A stretch of 57,944 nucleotides of DNA from Sphingobacteriaceae bacterium (GTDB lineage Bacteria > Bacteroidota > Bacteroidia > Sphingobacteriales > Sphingobacteriaceae): the NCBI GenBank assembly GCA_014380615.1, contig JACMJM010000005.1:1-57944 (forward strand). Direction: 5' to 3'. The position numbers were made by a program, and so were the translations under genes. Below are positions 1 to 9,570 of this stretch, one piece after another; position 1 is the stretch's first letter, and each line of letters begins with the position of its first letter. Below the pieces are notes generated by a model, which did not search any database, was not told the origin of the DNA, and saw nothing but the letters and a program-made list of their open reading frames with translations.

Positions 1-108
1 ATCTTTTGCTCTGCCGCCAGCCTATAAAACTTACCAGAATAACATTAGCTAACACTAATAACGAAAATGCCATCGACGTGGAATCTTCAAAATCAAAGCA
101 TAAAAAAA

Positions 109-134
109 CCGTCTCATAATTGCTTATGAGACGG
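109..134. terminator. Hairpin terminator of an upstream gene
   Basis: A perfect 11-bp inverted repeat (CCGTCTCATAA at 109-119, TTATGAGACGG at 124-134) with a 4-nt loop lies in an A-rich left and T-rich right context. It fits an intrinsic terminator for a gene that ends before the window, and it separates that gene from the acyl-CoA ligase. Confidence 0.75.
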
Positions 135-188
135 CCTCTTTGTGTTTAGGTATAAATCTGTATACTTGTTACCACTAACCGTAGCTTA

Positions 189-2096
189 ATGAATTCAAGG
201 CCCGATACTATCCCTAAATTATTGCGGAATGTAGTTTCCAATATCCATCCCGAAAGCACTACTTTTCTGATTTATAAGAAAGACGAAATATGGGAAGAGA
301 TTAGTTATAAACAAACTCTCGACAACGCTGACTACATTTCTGCTTATTTTCTCGAGATCGGAATAAAAAAAGGCGAACGGATAGGATTTATTTTAGAAAA
401 TTCTCCTGAATATATATTTTACGATCAGGCCTTACAACAAATAGGAGCCGTAAATGTATCCATCTACCCTACTCTTACCGAAAGCGAAATTGAGTACATC
501 CTTAACGATTCACAGGCAAAGACTTTACTGGTAGGTAACCCTTTTTTACTCAAGAAAATACTTAAGATCGCTAACAACTGCCCTAAATTAATCCGTATAA
601 TCCCAGCTTTTGAAGATTTCGGAAAACATGTACAACGAAACGATATCCAAGCCGGAATAGTTTCTTTGGCTGATGTGATGGCAGAGGGCAAAAAATGCTA
701 CGACGAGCATAAAAAAGCATTAGACATTGCCCGCGAAAGTGTGTTACCCGGAGACTTGTCGTCTTTAATTTATACATCCGGTACAACCGGAGTACCAAAG
801 GGCGTAATGCTCACTCATCAAAACTTTGTTGAAAATGTGAAGGCCGACCTTGAGCAAATTCCGGTAATAGATAAAAACGATGTATTTCTTTCGTTTCTCC
901 CCCTTTCTCATGTTTTTGAACGAACCGCGACTTACCATGTTTGCATAACAGCCGGATGCAGAATAGCTTTTTCGCAAAGCCTGGAATTACTGGCGAGAAA
1001 TATGGCCGAAATTAAGCCTACAGTAATGAGTTGCGTTCCGCGATTGCTTGAGAGAATACACGATAAAGCCATAAAAACCGGAACCCAGGATGGTGGTATA
1101 AAAGCGAAAATTTTTCTTTGGGCCATTGAAACCGGGAAAAAATACAGAGAAATAAAAGAAGCGGGCAAATCGCCGGGATTAGTTCTTTCCGGACAACAAA
1201 AGCTCGCGGAAAAACTTGTATTCAACAAAATAAAAGAGAAAACGGGCGGCCAACTCAAATTTTTCCTTTCGGGAGGTGCCGCGCTCCCTCAAAATGTAGG
1301 AGAATTTTTCGGTAATCTGGGAATTAAAGTACTGGAAGGCTACGGCCTTACGGAGACCTCGCCGGTGTTGGCTGTAACCGAATATCACAGGCAGATTTTC
1401 GGAACCGTAGGACGCATTATTCCAGGTATAGAAGTTGGTATACAGGATGTGGAATCTAAAAAAATAACCACTATCCAAACGCATGATTCATTTAAAGAAG
1501 ATTTTGAATGTGACGAGGGTGAAATTCTTGCCCGGGGCCATTGTGTAATGAAAGGCTATTGGAAGAAAACGGAAGAAACCGATCAGGTTATCGACCCTGA
1601 CGGATGGTTTCACACGGGCGACATCGGCAGGTTTTACAAAGGAAATCTAAAAATCACTGACAGGATAAAAAACATGCTGGTGAACGCCTATGGTAAAAAT
1701 ATTTATCCTACGCCCGTAGAAAATACGTATTTAAAAACCCCAAAAATAGAGCAGATCTTTCTTATCGGAGATAAGCGGGAATATATTACCGCTATTATTA
1801 TCCCCCCTAAGGAAACCCTTCAGGAAGTTTTCGGCTTCGATGAAGAGTTTTTCGCTCGAAATGAGCCTTTTATTGAAGATAAAGAAATTAGAGACTGGAT
1901 TACGGAGGATGTTCAAAAGCTGTCTAACGAACTTGCCAAATTCGAGCGAATCAAAAATTTCATTATCAAACGTAATCCTTTTAGTATTGAGGAAGGCGAA
2001 TTAACCCCCTCAATGAAAGCAAAGCGTAAAATAATTGAAAAGAAATATGCCGATGCGATCAATAAAATGTATTTATCAGAGGGGGGAGAAATTTAA
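189..2096 (+). CDS. AMP-dependent long-chain fatty-acid--CoA ligase
   Basis: This 635-residue protein belongs to the adenylate-forming acyl-CoA synthetase family. It should activate a fatty acid to acyl-AMP and then acyl-CoA, probably at the inner face of the membrane. The AMP-binding motif IYTSGTTGVPKG lies near residue 193, GYGLTETSP near 382 and the hinge-region motif DGWFHTGD near 470, all intact, and the length is normal for the FadD15-like long-chain group. The ATG at 189 is the first in the frame after the upstream terminator. The stop codon shares four bases (TTAA) with the stop of the convergent nagB gene. Substrate chain length cannot be read from the sequence. Confidence 0.93.
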   Translation: MNSRPDTIPKLLRNVVSNIHPESTTFLIYKKDEIWEEISYKQTLDNADYISAYFLEIGIKKGERIGFILENSPEYIFYDQALQQIGAVNVSIYPTLTESEIEYILNDSQAKTLLVGNPFLLKKILKIANNCPKLIRIIPAFEDFGKHVQRNDIQAGIVSLADVMAEGKKCYDEHKKALDIARESVLPGDLSSLIYTSGTTGVPKGVMLTHQNFVENVKADLEQIPVIDKNDVFLSFLPLSHVFERTATYHVCITAGCRIAFSQSLELLARNMAEIKPTVMSCVPRLLERIHDKAIKTGTQDGGIKAKIFLWAIETGKKYREIKEAGKSPGLVLSGQQKLAEKLVFNKIKEKTGGQLKFFLSGGAALPQNVGEFFGNLGIKVLEGYGLTETSPVLAVTEYHRQIFGTVGRIIPGIEVGIQDVESKKITTIQTHDSFKEDFECDEGEILARGHCVMKGYWKKTEETDQVIDPDGWFHTGDIGRFYKGNLKITDRIKNMLVNAYGKNIYPTPVENTYLKTPKIEQIFLIGDKREYITAIIIPPKETLQEVFGFDEEFFARNEPFIEDKEIRDWITEDVQKLSNELAKFERIKNFIIKRNPFSIEEGELTPSMKAKRKIIEKKYADAINKMYLSEGGEI

Positions 2097-4012
2097 AATC
2101 TCCACCTTACAAATGCTTCGATGGCTTCATACTCGGCCATGCCTAATCTGTCGTAATCTTTTGCGGTTTGGCGGGTACGATCTTCTGCCCTAACCCAAAA
2201 CTCACGCTTATCCTCACCCGGAAAAACCGGCCTGTCTTTTTGCGATTGGTGCTTGAATATCGCATGCCGCTTTTTCAATACTTGTTTAGGCGACAGAGGA
2301 ACGGCCATTTCGATTTCATGGATATCAAACTCCTGCCATGCTCCGCGATAAAGCCATAACCAACAATCGTTAACCCATGCTTCGGTAGATTTAAGGCGTT
2401 TTAATGCTTCCAGCACAATATCAAAGCAAAGTTTATGTGTGCCATGAGGATCAGCAAAATCGCCCGCCGCATACACCTGATGGGGTTTAATCTGCCGGAG
2501 CAAATCGATGGTGGCTTTTATATCATCTTCGTAATTTACAGGCTTTTGTATTTTAGCACGCTCGTAGAACGGCAAAGCCATAAAATGTATGTTTTCATCG
2601 ACAATCCCAGCGAATCTTGCGCCGGCGATGGCCTCACCCTTTCTTATTAATCCTTTTACCGTTTGTAATTCAATGATATCGGGCTGATTGGGCTGTTTTG
2701 ATTCAATGAAATCGCGCATCGCACTATAAATCGATTCCAGGTTGGTGGGATCACAATTGATAGACCGGGTAAAATCTCGTACAAACTCGACATAACGAAG
2801 GGCGTCATCATCCCAAACAGCCGTATTGCCGGATGTTTGATAGGCTACATGTACATCATGCCCCTGATCTACCAATCGCATAAAAGTACCTCCCATAGAA
2901 ATAACATCGTCATCGGGATGTGGAGAGAAAATGAGACAACGTTTGGATGCAGGGGTAGCACGTTCGGGCCGCTGACTGTCATCCGCAACGGGTTTACCGC
3001 CCGGCCATCCGCTGATAGTATGTTGGATGAGATTGAAAATGCGAATATTAATATCGTAAACCGGGCCCTTTTCGGTGGCAAGCTGTGCCATTCCGTTGCT
3101 ATTGTAATCCTCTTCTATAAGTTTAAGAATAGGTTTTTTTACGCTATTCGAAAGCCAGATAACAGCTTTTTTGATAAGTGATTCATCCCACAGGCAATCT
3201 CTCACTAACCAGGGTGTATCAAAACGGGTTAATTCTGAAGCGGCGTCCTGATCCAGAATAAACTCTACCTTGTCCGACTGTTGTAAGTATGTTGCCGGTA
3301 CATCCGAAGAAATTTCTCCCTCCACTGCTTTTTTAATAATCGGAGCCTTTTTGCGGTTCCAGGCCATTAGAATAATTTCCCTGGCCTTGAAAATCGTACC
3401 TATACCCATGGTAATAGCCTTGGTTGGTACATTCTCTTTCCCTCCGAAATCCCGGGCGGCATCGCTTCGTGTCAAATCATCAAGCGTTACCAGCCGGGTA
3501 CCCGAGTTAGGTGCCGAACCCGGTTCATTAAAACCAATATGCCCTGTACGCCCTATACCGAGTATTTGCAGGTCTAATCCTCCCTGCTCGGTTATTTTTT
3601 GTTCGTATTCCAGGCAGTATTGAGGAATTTGATCCAGAGGTAATGTGCCATCGGGCACGTGAACATTTTTCAGATCGATGTCTATATGATCAAACAAATT
3701 CTCGTTCATGAAACGAACGTAACTCTGTTCCGCCCCTGGTTTCATGGGATAGTATTCATCAAGATTAAACGTTACAACATTTTTAAAGCTCAGTCCCTCT
3801 GTTTTGTGTAATCGAATCAACTCCTTGTATACACCGATGGGGGTTACCCCTGTGGCCAGCCCCAGAACCGCCTTCTCTCCTTTCGCCTGTTTGCTTTTTA
3901 TTAAGCTTCCAATACGACGGGCAACTTCCTGAGAGGCAACTTCCTGATCCGGATATACACTGACCGGCAGTTTTTCAAAACGGGTTTCTTCTAAAAGGTT
4001 TAATCGAGGCAT
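2093..4012 (-). CDS. nagB: Glucosamine-6-phosphate deaminase fused to PIG-L/LmbE deacetylase-like domain
   Basis: Residues 1-290 form a NagB domain that converts glucosamine-6-phosphate to fructose-6-phosphate and ammonia. FNLDEYY at 82-88 holds the general-base Asp85, and GRTGHIGFNEPGS near 154-166 holds the catalytic His. Residues from about 355 form a PIG-L/LmbE domain with the metal-binding motif PHPDDD, usual for N-acetylglucosamine deacetylases. The 639-residue fusion is a known arrangement in Bacteroidota. One reading is deacetylation and deamination of amino-sugar phosphates in one polypeptide, but the job of the C-terminal domain is inferred. A repeated ATATCATGAT element 43-78 bp upstream of the start may be its operator. 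Confidence 0.92.
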   Translation of the reverse strand: MPRLNLLEETRFEKLPVSVYPDQEVASQEVARRIGSLIKSKQAKGEKAVLGLATGVTPIGVYKELIRLHKTEGLSFKNVVTFNLDEYYPMKPGAEQSYVRFMNENLFDHIDIDLKNVHVPDGTLPLDQIPQYCLEYEQKITEQGGLDLQILGIGRTGHIGFNEPGSAPNSGTRLVTLDDLTRSDAARDFGGKENVPTKAITMGIGTIFKAREIILMAWNRKKAPIIKKAVEGEISSDVPATYLQQSDKVEFILDQDAASELTRFDTPWLVRDCLWDESLIKKAVIWLSNSVKKPILKLIEEDYNSNGMAQLATEKGPVYDINIRIFNLIQHTISGWPGGKPVADDSQRPERATPASKRCLIFSPHPDDDVISMGGTFMRLVDQGHDVHVAYQTSGNTAVWDDDALRYVEFVRDFTRSINCDPTNLESIYSAMRDFIESKQPNQPDIIELQTVKGLIRKGEAIAGARFAGIVDENIHFMALPFYERAKIQKPVNYEDDIKATIDLLRQIKPHQVYAAGDFADPHGTHKLCFDIVLEALKRLKSTEAWVNDCWLWLYRGAWQEFDIHEIEMAVPLSPKQVLKKRHAIFKHQSQKDRPVFPGEDKREFWVRAEDRTRQTAKDYDRLGMAEYEAIEAFVRWRF

Positions 4013-4054
4013 AGGGCTAAAGATTTAAAAAGATAAATATAGAATTCATCTTCA

Positions 4055-4090
4055 AACATATCATGATATCTAATTATAACATATCATGAT
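4055..4090 (-). promoter_or_regulatory. Putative operator repeats upstream of nagB
   Basis: The 13-bp sequence AACATATCATGAT occurs at 4055-4067 and again at 4078-4090, a period of 23 bp. The first copy extends to the perfect palindrome ATATCATGATAT. The pair lies 43-78 bp upstream of nagB, where a repressor or activator of amino-sugar genes could bind as two dimers. No regulator gene is adjacent. Confidence 0.5.
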
Positions 4091-4147
4091 GCGGGAGGTT
4101 TGAATTTAAGAGGAGAGGAGACACTCATCGAGGTGAGGGAAAATAAA

Positions 4148-4175
4148 AAATCCCGCTAAAAAAGCAGGATTTGTT
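4148..4175. terminator. Terminator of the polysaccharide deacetylase gene
   Basis: An inverted repeat of the form AATCCCGCT / AGCAGGATT flanks an A-rich loop just after the stop of the minus-strand deacetylase gene. On the minus strand the stem is followed by a T-rich run, as in an intrinsic terminator. Confidence 0.65.
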
Positions 4176-4192
4176 TTATTGAATCTGTATCA

Positions 4193-5089
4193 TTAAAAAC
4201 TATTGACCATACTGTTATGCAAGGTCTTAGCCGACCAGAAACCACTGGCAATGATACGCCTGATGGTAAACAGGGGGTCGTTTTCGTCTCTTTTAGTTGC
4301 TAAAATATAGGCTGATTTAAAACCGCGCTTTTTAAGTTCCGGAATAGCTTCCTTGTTCCACAATCCAAAAGGATAAGCGAAATATTCAATTTCTTTTCCT
4401 GTGATCTCTTTAAGTCGTTTGGTTGGCTTATCAATTTGAGTTACCCAGTCTTCTCCCTGATATTTTTTAACGTTTTTATGATCGTAAGTATGACTACCTA
4501 TTGTATTTCCGGCATCAGATAACTGTTTAATCTCTTCGCTGTTCATATATTTAACCTTCCCTCTTCTCCCAATAGAAACTGTCATGATAAAATACACCGC
4601 TTTAAAGCCATATTTTTTCATTTCGGGAGCAGCTACCGTGAACTGGTCTAAATCGGTATCATCAAAAGTAAGCATCACGGGCTTGGAAGGCAGCGGATCG
4701 CCGTATACCAAATAATTGTATACCTGATCTGGTAAAACCGAGTTGTATCCGCTATCGGCCAGCATCTTCATGTGCGCTTTAAATGTGCTTACAGGAGTTA
4801 TATAATCTTTCGCCGTTTGCGAATCAGAAGCTTTCCAATCTCTTATCTGGTGATAACATAATATAGGCACCTGCTTTCTGCCCGTTATGGTTGCAGCGTC
4901 TGCCGGTTTCCGGTTCGTTTGATTTGGTGCAGCAGAAGGTTTGGTTTTTTCATCGCTGGAATTTACAGTGGAGGCTACCTGACTGGAACTGCTGTCGGCA
5001 CCAGCCACAGAAGTTGTAGAGCTTTGCTGACAAGATGTGATAGTAAAAAGGCCGATTAAGAGCAGAGAATTTAAAACTTGTTTAAACAT
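4193..5089 (-). CDS. Polysaccharide deacetylase (NodB homology) lipoprotein
   Basis: A 298-residue predicted lipoprotein with an SPII signal (lipobox ITSC, Cys20), then a Ser/Thr-rich linker to about residue 70 and a NodB-type deacetylase domain. Motif 1 TFDDTD at 141-146 supplies the catalytic base and a metal-ligand Asp, motif 2 SHTYDH at 199-204 supplies the two metal His, and YPFG lies at 239-242. Such enzymes remove N- or O-acetyl groups from cell-surface or matrix polysaccharides. The linker suggests it reaches out from a membrane. It lies between nagB and terC in the same orientation but with its own terminator. The substrate is unknown. Confidence 0.88.
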   Translation of the reverse strand: MFKQVLNSLLLIGLFTITSCQQSSTTSVAGADSSSSQVASTVNSSDEKTKPSAAPNQTNRKPADAATITGRKQVPILCYHQIRDWKASDSQTAKDYITPVSTFKAHMKMLADSGYNSVLPDQVYNYLVYGDPLPSKPVMLTFDDTDLDQFTVAAPEMKKYGFKAVYFIMTVSIGRRGKVKYMNSEEIKQLSDAGNTIGSHTYDHKNVKKYQGEDWVTQIDKPTKRLKEITGKEIEYFAYPFGLWNKEAIPELKKRGFKSAYILATKRDENDPLFTIRRIIASGFWSAKTLHNSMVNSF

Positions 5090-5171
5090 ATATTAAAGAA
5101 TTGTATTGGATTTACGGATTGAGTGATAAGAAAAAGTATTTAACTAGTTGTGACATCATGTTTTTAACAAT

Positions 5172-6011
5172 TTATTCCTCGTCGGGTTTTGACATGATTT
5201 CGTCCTGGTTTTCAAGTACAGATTCCGCCGTATGTGAAACCTCTGCTCCTCCCATAATTTTTCTCGGGAAATTAAACAGGTATGATGTCAAAATGGGTAT
5301 CACAAATATCGAAACAGTGAAAATAGAAACAAAAAGGTCTAATTTTTCGCTGTCAATAAATTTTGCCAATGCAGTCTCGGCCGCATAATGGGTATAAAGT
5401 GAAGCCAGAAGCTTTAATCCCAAAACCGCTATAACTAAAAAGGCAATAGTTTCTAAAAAGGGGAATTTCTCCATAAGGCGAACAAAACCCTGGGCCACAA
5501 ACCGCATGGCGAGTATCCCGATAAATACGCCTATATAGATTAAAGGCATATGATCTGTGAAGGCAACAGCAGCAAAAACATTATCAATGGAAAACGCAAG
5601 ATCCATTAATTCAACAAGGGCAACGGTCGACCAAAAAGTACCAATAACGCCAACTGTTGACCTGTAGATCCAGCTTTTTTCTTTGTCTATACTTTCTTCC
5701 TCAGCATCACTGTGCTTGCTTTTAAAGTAGCTGATAGCCAGCCAAAGCAAATACAATCCGCCCAGGGGTTTGAGAAACCATATTTTAACCAGCCAGCTTG
5801 CAATAAGCAGGCATATACCCCTAAAAACATAAGCTCCGATAATACCATATTTCAAAGCACGATTCCGTTGCTCTTTGGGAAGATCAAGAACCATGGTGGC
5901 CAGTACGGCCGCATTATCTACAGACAGTAAGCTTTCAATCACTATTAAATTTAATATAATGAGCAGGCCCGCCTCAATATCATTACCTAAGATGTAGTGG
6001 ACAATATCCAT
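5172..6011 (-). CDS. TerC family integral membrane protein
   Basis: A polytopic membrane protein with the TerC signature: acidic residues inside membrane helices (ESLLSVDNAAVLATMV near the N terminus and LMDLAFSIDNVFAAVAF midway). TerC homologues are linked to tellurite resistance and metal export; recent work connects them to Mn2+ efflux and metalation of exported proteins. I chose the ATG at 6011 (279 residues) because the family normally begins just before the first helix. The frame stays open upstream to an ATG at 6215, which would add 68 residues containing a hydrophobic stretch; that longer form cannot be ruled out. The galactokinase gene is divergent. Confidence 0.85.
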   Translation of the reverse strand: MDIVHYILGNDIEAGLLIILNLIVIESLLSVDNAAVLATMVLDLPKEQRNRALKYGIIGAYVFRGICLLIASWLVKIWFLKPLGGLYLLWLAISYFKSKHSDAEEESIDKEKSWIYRSTVGVIGTFWSTVALVELMDLAFSIDNVFAAVAFTDHMPLIYIGVFIGILAMRFVAQGFVRLMEKFPFLETIAFLVIAVLGLKLLASLYTHYAAETALAKFIDSEKLDLFVSIFTVSIFVIPILTSYLFNFPRKIMGGAEVSHTAESVLENQDEIMSKPDEE

Positions 6012-6304
6012 TAATTCAAGTATTTCTCTAAAGTTTTGAGGGGGCAAATATGTGAGTTTTAAAACGATAAATGTTGCTATTGTTGCTTTTAGTTTTGAAC
6101 AAACCGCATCCCGTTTATTCCTAAGCCCGGAAAAACCCTTATTTATTATTAAGAAAACACAAGAGCCCGTTAAAACGATAATTAAACGAACGGAGATATT
6201 GATTAAGTGTAACATTTAAACCCGATTTCAGTACAAAAGGGCGCGCAATCATTTATCGCATTTATAAACCAAATAAAATTATTTATCAATACCACTAAGA
6301 AATT

Positions 6305-7480
6305 ATGGGAAAACAAGAAAAAATTGCGGAACTATATCAGCAAATGTACAAGTCACAGCCACTTCTGGTTCGCTCTCCGGGACGTGTAAATATTATTGGC
6401 GAGCATACTGATTATAACTTAGGCCCAGTATTACCAGCTGCGATTAACAAATACATGTACATGGCCGTTGGAGCCAGAACCGATAACGAAATAAATATCT
6501 ATGCGGCCGATTACAGCGACCAATTTTCTGCTTCCCTTATAAAGTTAGAACCAGCCTGGAAACTCTGGCCCAATTATGTGCTTGGCGTTATTAATGAATT
6601 TCAAAAAGCGGGTAAAAACCTTACCGGGATGAATATCGTCTTCGGTGGAGACATTCCTCTTGCCGCGGGCCTGTCATCTTCGGCTTCTATTACATGCGCC
6701 ACCGCATACGCTTTAGATAAATTATTCGACCTGGGCCTTTCCAGGTTAGAGATCGCTAAAGTAGCACAAGCCGCCGAGCACAATTATGTAGGTGTACACT
6801 GTGGATTGATGGATCAGTTCGCAAGCTTATTTGGAAAAGAAGGGAACCTTATTAAACTTAATTGCACTACAGAGGAGCATCATTACATTCCATTTACCGC
6901 TAAGGATATTAAAATAGTTTTGTTTGATACAGGAATTAAACACCATCTGGTTTCTTCGGCTTATAACGAGCGCAGGGAGCAATGCCAAAACGGTGTTGCC
7001 TTGGTTCAAAAGCATGAACCACAGGTAAAAGGACTGCCCGACATTACTGAAGATATGCTTAACAAATACGTAAAACCTGTTAGTGATATAGTTTTTAAAC
7101 GTTGCTTATACGTTATCCAGGAAATAGAAAGATTAGAAAAAGTATGTACGGCACTCGAAACTGACGATTTTAAATCGGTTGGCGAACATATGTTTAACAC
7201 CCATTACGGATTAAAAGACCTTTATGAAGTAAGTTGTGATGAATGTGATTTTCTGGTTGATACTACCCGACAAATTGAAGGTGTACTTGGTTCGAGAATG
7301 ATGGGAGCTGGCTTTGGAGGCTGCACCATAAATTTGATACACAACGAATTAGCTGAAGAGATTAGTGAAAAAGTAAAGAATGAATATAGAAGTCGCTTCA
7401 AAAAAGAATTAAAAGTGTATCATACTTCAATAGGCAATGGCACCGAAGTAGTGAAACCAGAAATGCTGGAAGCTGTATAA
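6305..7480 (+). CDS. galK: Galactokinase (first of two tandem copies)
   Basis: A 391-residue GHMP-superfamily kinase that phosphorylates galactose to galactose-1-phosphate in the Leloir pathway. The galactokinase signature GRVNIIGEHTDYN lies at residues 26-38, the nucleotide-binding loop GLSSSASI near 123 and the catalytic-Asp segment CGLMDQ near 174. The C-terminal GHMP motif MMGAGFGGCTIN is intact. A terminator follows it, and a paralogue of similar length, about 70 percent identical by eye, lies 160 bp downstream. No other gal gene is adjacent. One copy may act on another sugar. Confidence 0.92.
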   Translation: MGKQEKIAELYQQMYKSQPLLVRSPGRVNIIGEHTDYNLGPVLPAAINKYMYMAVGARTDNEINIYAADYSDQFSASLIKLEPAWKLWPNYVLGVINEFQKAGKNLTGMNIVFGGDIPLAAGLSSSASITCATAYALDKLFDLGLSRLEIAKVAQAAEHNYVGVHCGLMDQFASLFGKEGNLIKLNCTTEEHHYIPFTAKDIKIVLFDTGIKHHLVSSAYNERREQCQNGVALVQKHEPQVKGLPDITEDMLNKYVKPVSDIVFKRCLYVIQEIERLEKVCTALETDDFKSVGEHMFNTHYGLKDLYEVSCDECDFLVDTTRQIEGVLGSRMMGAGFGGCTINLIHNELAEEISEKVKNEYRSRFKKELKVYHTSIGNGTEVVKPEMLEAV

Positions 7481-7497
7481 ATCAAATCAAATAAACG

Positions 7498-7530
7498 AAA
7501 ACCCTTAAGAACAAGCACTTAAGGGTTTTT
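7498..7530 (+). terminator. Terminator after first galactokinase gene
   Basis: ACCCTTAAG (7501-7509) pairs with CTTAAGGGT (7518-7526) and is followed by a run of T. This is a standard intrinsic terminator, so the two galactokinase genes are probably transcribed separately. Confidence 0.85.
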
Positions 7531-7640
7531 TTATGTCCTTAGTTTTTTTAAGATTCTTTGTTAACTTTATTATAGTTGTAGTTGAAACTTTTAACAAATA
7601 AGACTAGTAAAAGATATTAAAAATCTGAAAATCACAGCAC

Positions 7641-8798
7641 ATGGGCAGCCTTAAAACCATTCTCGACCTCTATAAAGAAAAACACAACTCCGAGCCCTTA
7701 CTTATTCGTTCGCCGGGACGGGTTAACATCATCGGCGAGCATACGGATTATAATCTGGGATCAGTTTTACCGGCCGCAATTAATAAATATATTTTTATAG
7801 CTATTGGTAAACGCATTGACGATGAAATTAACATTTATGCCGCCGACTATACCGATAGTTATTCGGGGACACTCTCTTCATTAGAAAAAGCATGGAAATT
7901 ATGGCCCAATTATATTTTGGGAGTTATTAACGAAATTAAAAAAGACGGTAAAAATCTCTCGGGAGTGAATATAGTTTTTGGAGGAGACATTCCATTGGCT
8001 GTAGGCCTTTCCTCGTCGGCGGCTATAACCTGCGCTGCGGCTTTTGCTCTAAACCAACTGTTTGCTCTGGGATACTCTAAGTTGGAACTGGCAAAAATCG
8101 GGCAAATGTCTGAACACAATTTTGTGGGTGTAAACTGCGGCTTGATGGACCAATACGTAAGTTTATTCGGTAAAGAAGGCCATCTACTAAAACTTAATTG
8201 CAGAACGAATGAACACCAATATATTCCTTACCCCGAAAATAATATTGAAATAGTGCTGTTTGATTCGAATGTAAAACACCATCTGGTATCGTCGGCTTAT
8301 AACGAACGCCGCGAAGAGTGCCAAAAAGGCTTAGACCTTGTAAAAGCGCAGGTGCCGGGTGTTACAGCTTTGCCCGATATAACGGAAGAAATGCTGAATA
8401 AATACGTAAAACCTGTAGATGAGATTGCCTATAAGCGTTGTTTATACGTTATCCAGGAAATCGACAGGCTCGAAAAAGTGTGTAAAGACCTTGAGTCGGA
8501 GGACTTTGAAGCATTGGGGCAGCGCTTATTTGAAACGCATAACGGACTTCAAAACTTATTTGAAGTAAGCTGCGACGAATGCGACTTCCTGGTAGAAACC
8601 GTTAAACAGGATTTGAATGTTTTAGGAGCTAGGATGATGGGAGGTGGCTTTGGCGGTTGCACCATTAATCTTATTTACAAAGAAGCCGTTGAACAGGTTA
8701 CGGAAAAGCTACGGAACGAGTATAAAGCAAAATTCAATAAAGACTTGAAAGTTTATACCGCAACTATCGGAAACGGCACAGAAGAAGTTAAAATCTAA
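7641..8798 (+). CDS. galK: Galactokinase (second of two tandem copies)
   Basis: A 385-residue paralogue of the gene just upstream. It keeps the same signatures: GRVNIIGEHTDYN near residue 28, GLSSSAAI near 123, CGLMDQ near 174 and MMGGGFGGCTIN near the C terminus, so both copies appear catalytically competent. Similarity runs end to end, which points to an old tandem duplication rather than a recent one. Differences are spread over the protein. Since the first copy has its own terminator, the second needs its own promoter in the 7531-7640 gap. Specialisation for another galactose-like sugar, or for other growth conditions, is possible but not shown by the sequence. Confidence 0.92.
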   Translation: MGSLKTILDLYKEKHNSEPLLIRSPGRVNIIGEHTDYNLGSVLPAAINKYIFIAIGKRIDDEINIYAADYTDSYSGTLSSLEKAWKLWPNYILGVINEIKKDGKNLSGVNIVFGGDIPLAVGLSSSAAITCAAAFALNQLFALGYSKLELAKIGQMSEHNFVGVNCGLMDQYVSLFGKEGHLLKLNCRTNEHQYIPYPENNIEIVLFDSNVKHHLVSSAYNERREECQKGLDLVKAQVPGVTALPDITEEMLNKYVKPVDEIAYKRCLYVIQEIDRLEKVCKDLESEDFEALGQRLFETHNGLQNLFEVSCDECDFLVETVKQDLNVLGARMMGGGFGGCTINLIYKEAVEQVTEKLRNEYKAKFNKDLKVYTATIGNGTEEVKI

Positions 8799-8830
8799 AA
8801 TAGAATAAATTCCGGAAATAGAAAAAAGTG

Positions 8831-9370
8831 TTAGCTTGCTATCCGCTGGCTTTCCTGGCCTATAAGATCATACTTTTCGAAGCTTTGTACGATATACTCG
8901 TTCGCTCCTATAATAAAAGTGAGGTCTACAATAAGGATACTTTTGTTAAATGATAATAAAGGAAGTTTGTCAAAGTAGCTTCTCAGAGTTCTGTTTTTGC
9001 GAATAGCATCTTCTTTGTTATCGTACAATTTAATTTCTATCGATGACTTCACCACTCCTCTGATAAGCCTGTAATACTCTATATCATCCCATGTAAATTT
9101 TCGGTTCCCTAAATACTCAATGGTTGAAGGAGTAATTTTTAATGCCGGCTTTCTTTTTAAAACCGCCACAATTATCCGTCGATAGAGCATCAGAAATAAG
9201 ATAGCCGAAGCCACAAAAAACACACCTAATGATGAGTTTAAGGCATCGTTACTTGTTTTATAGAGGTAAATTCCCAACCCTAACAATAACGCAAAGATTG
9301 GCAGGGTAAAAGTCAGAATCCGGACACGGCTGTAGTAATAGAGAGTCATTTTAATAGTTATAATGCTCAC
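8831..9370 (-). CDS. Two-helix membrane protein with PH-like domain (STM3941-like)
   Basis: A 179-residue protein with two hydrophobic segments (about residues 18-35 and 46-64) followed by a cytosolic domain. The latter has the pattern KPALKITPSTIEY, then FTWDDIEYYRL, as in small bacterial PH-like proteins of the STM3941 type. The function of that family is not known to me. An alternative start at the second Met (residue 8) is possible. It is convergent with the second galactokinase gene and divergent from the secreted-protein gene at 9571. Confidence 0.65.
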   Translation of the reverse strand: MSIITIKMTLYYYSRVRILTFTLPIFALLLGLGIYLYKTSNDALNSSLGVFFVASAILFLMLYRRIIVAVLKRKPALKITPSTIEYLGNRKFTWDDIEYYRLIRGVVKSSIEIKLYDNKEDAIRKNRTLRSYFDKLPLLSFNKSILIVDLTFIIGANEYIVQSFEKYDLIGQESQRIAS

Positions 9371-9570
9371 TTATACTTATTTCCAGAAAAAATGTTACCA
9401 GAAAAAACCCGATGCTGAGTAAAAATAAAAACCGTGTGGGATGATATAAAAAAATGGAGTTTATGCTCCATAAAAATTCTTCTTAGAACCAATTTTCGGG
9501 AGTAAATAACAATTTAACACTATACATCAACGAGGTTTAAATTTGTTAAGATTATGTCTTATTTTTGGGT

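Noticed and set aside
6012..6215. N-terminal extension of the TerC protein
   Set aside because: The extra 68 residues precede the normal family start and are unlike other TerC N termini, though they cannot be fully excluded.
9560..9567. TATTTTTG as a promoter -7 element for the gene at 9571
   Set aside because: It lies only 4 bp before the ATG and the spacing to the nearest upstream TTG is too short.
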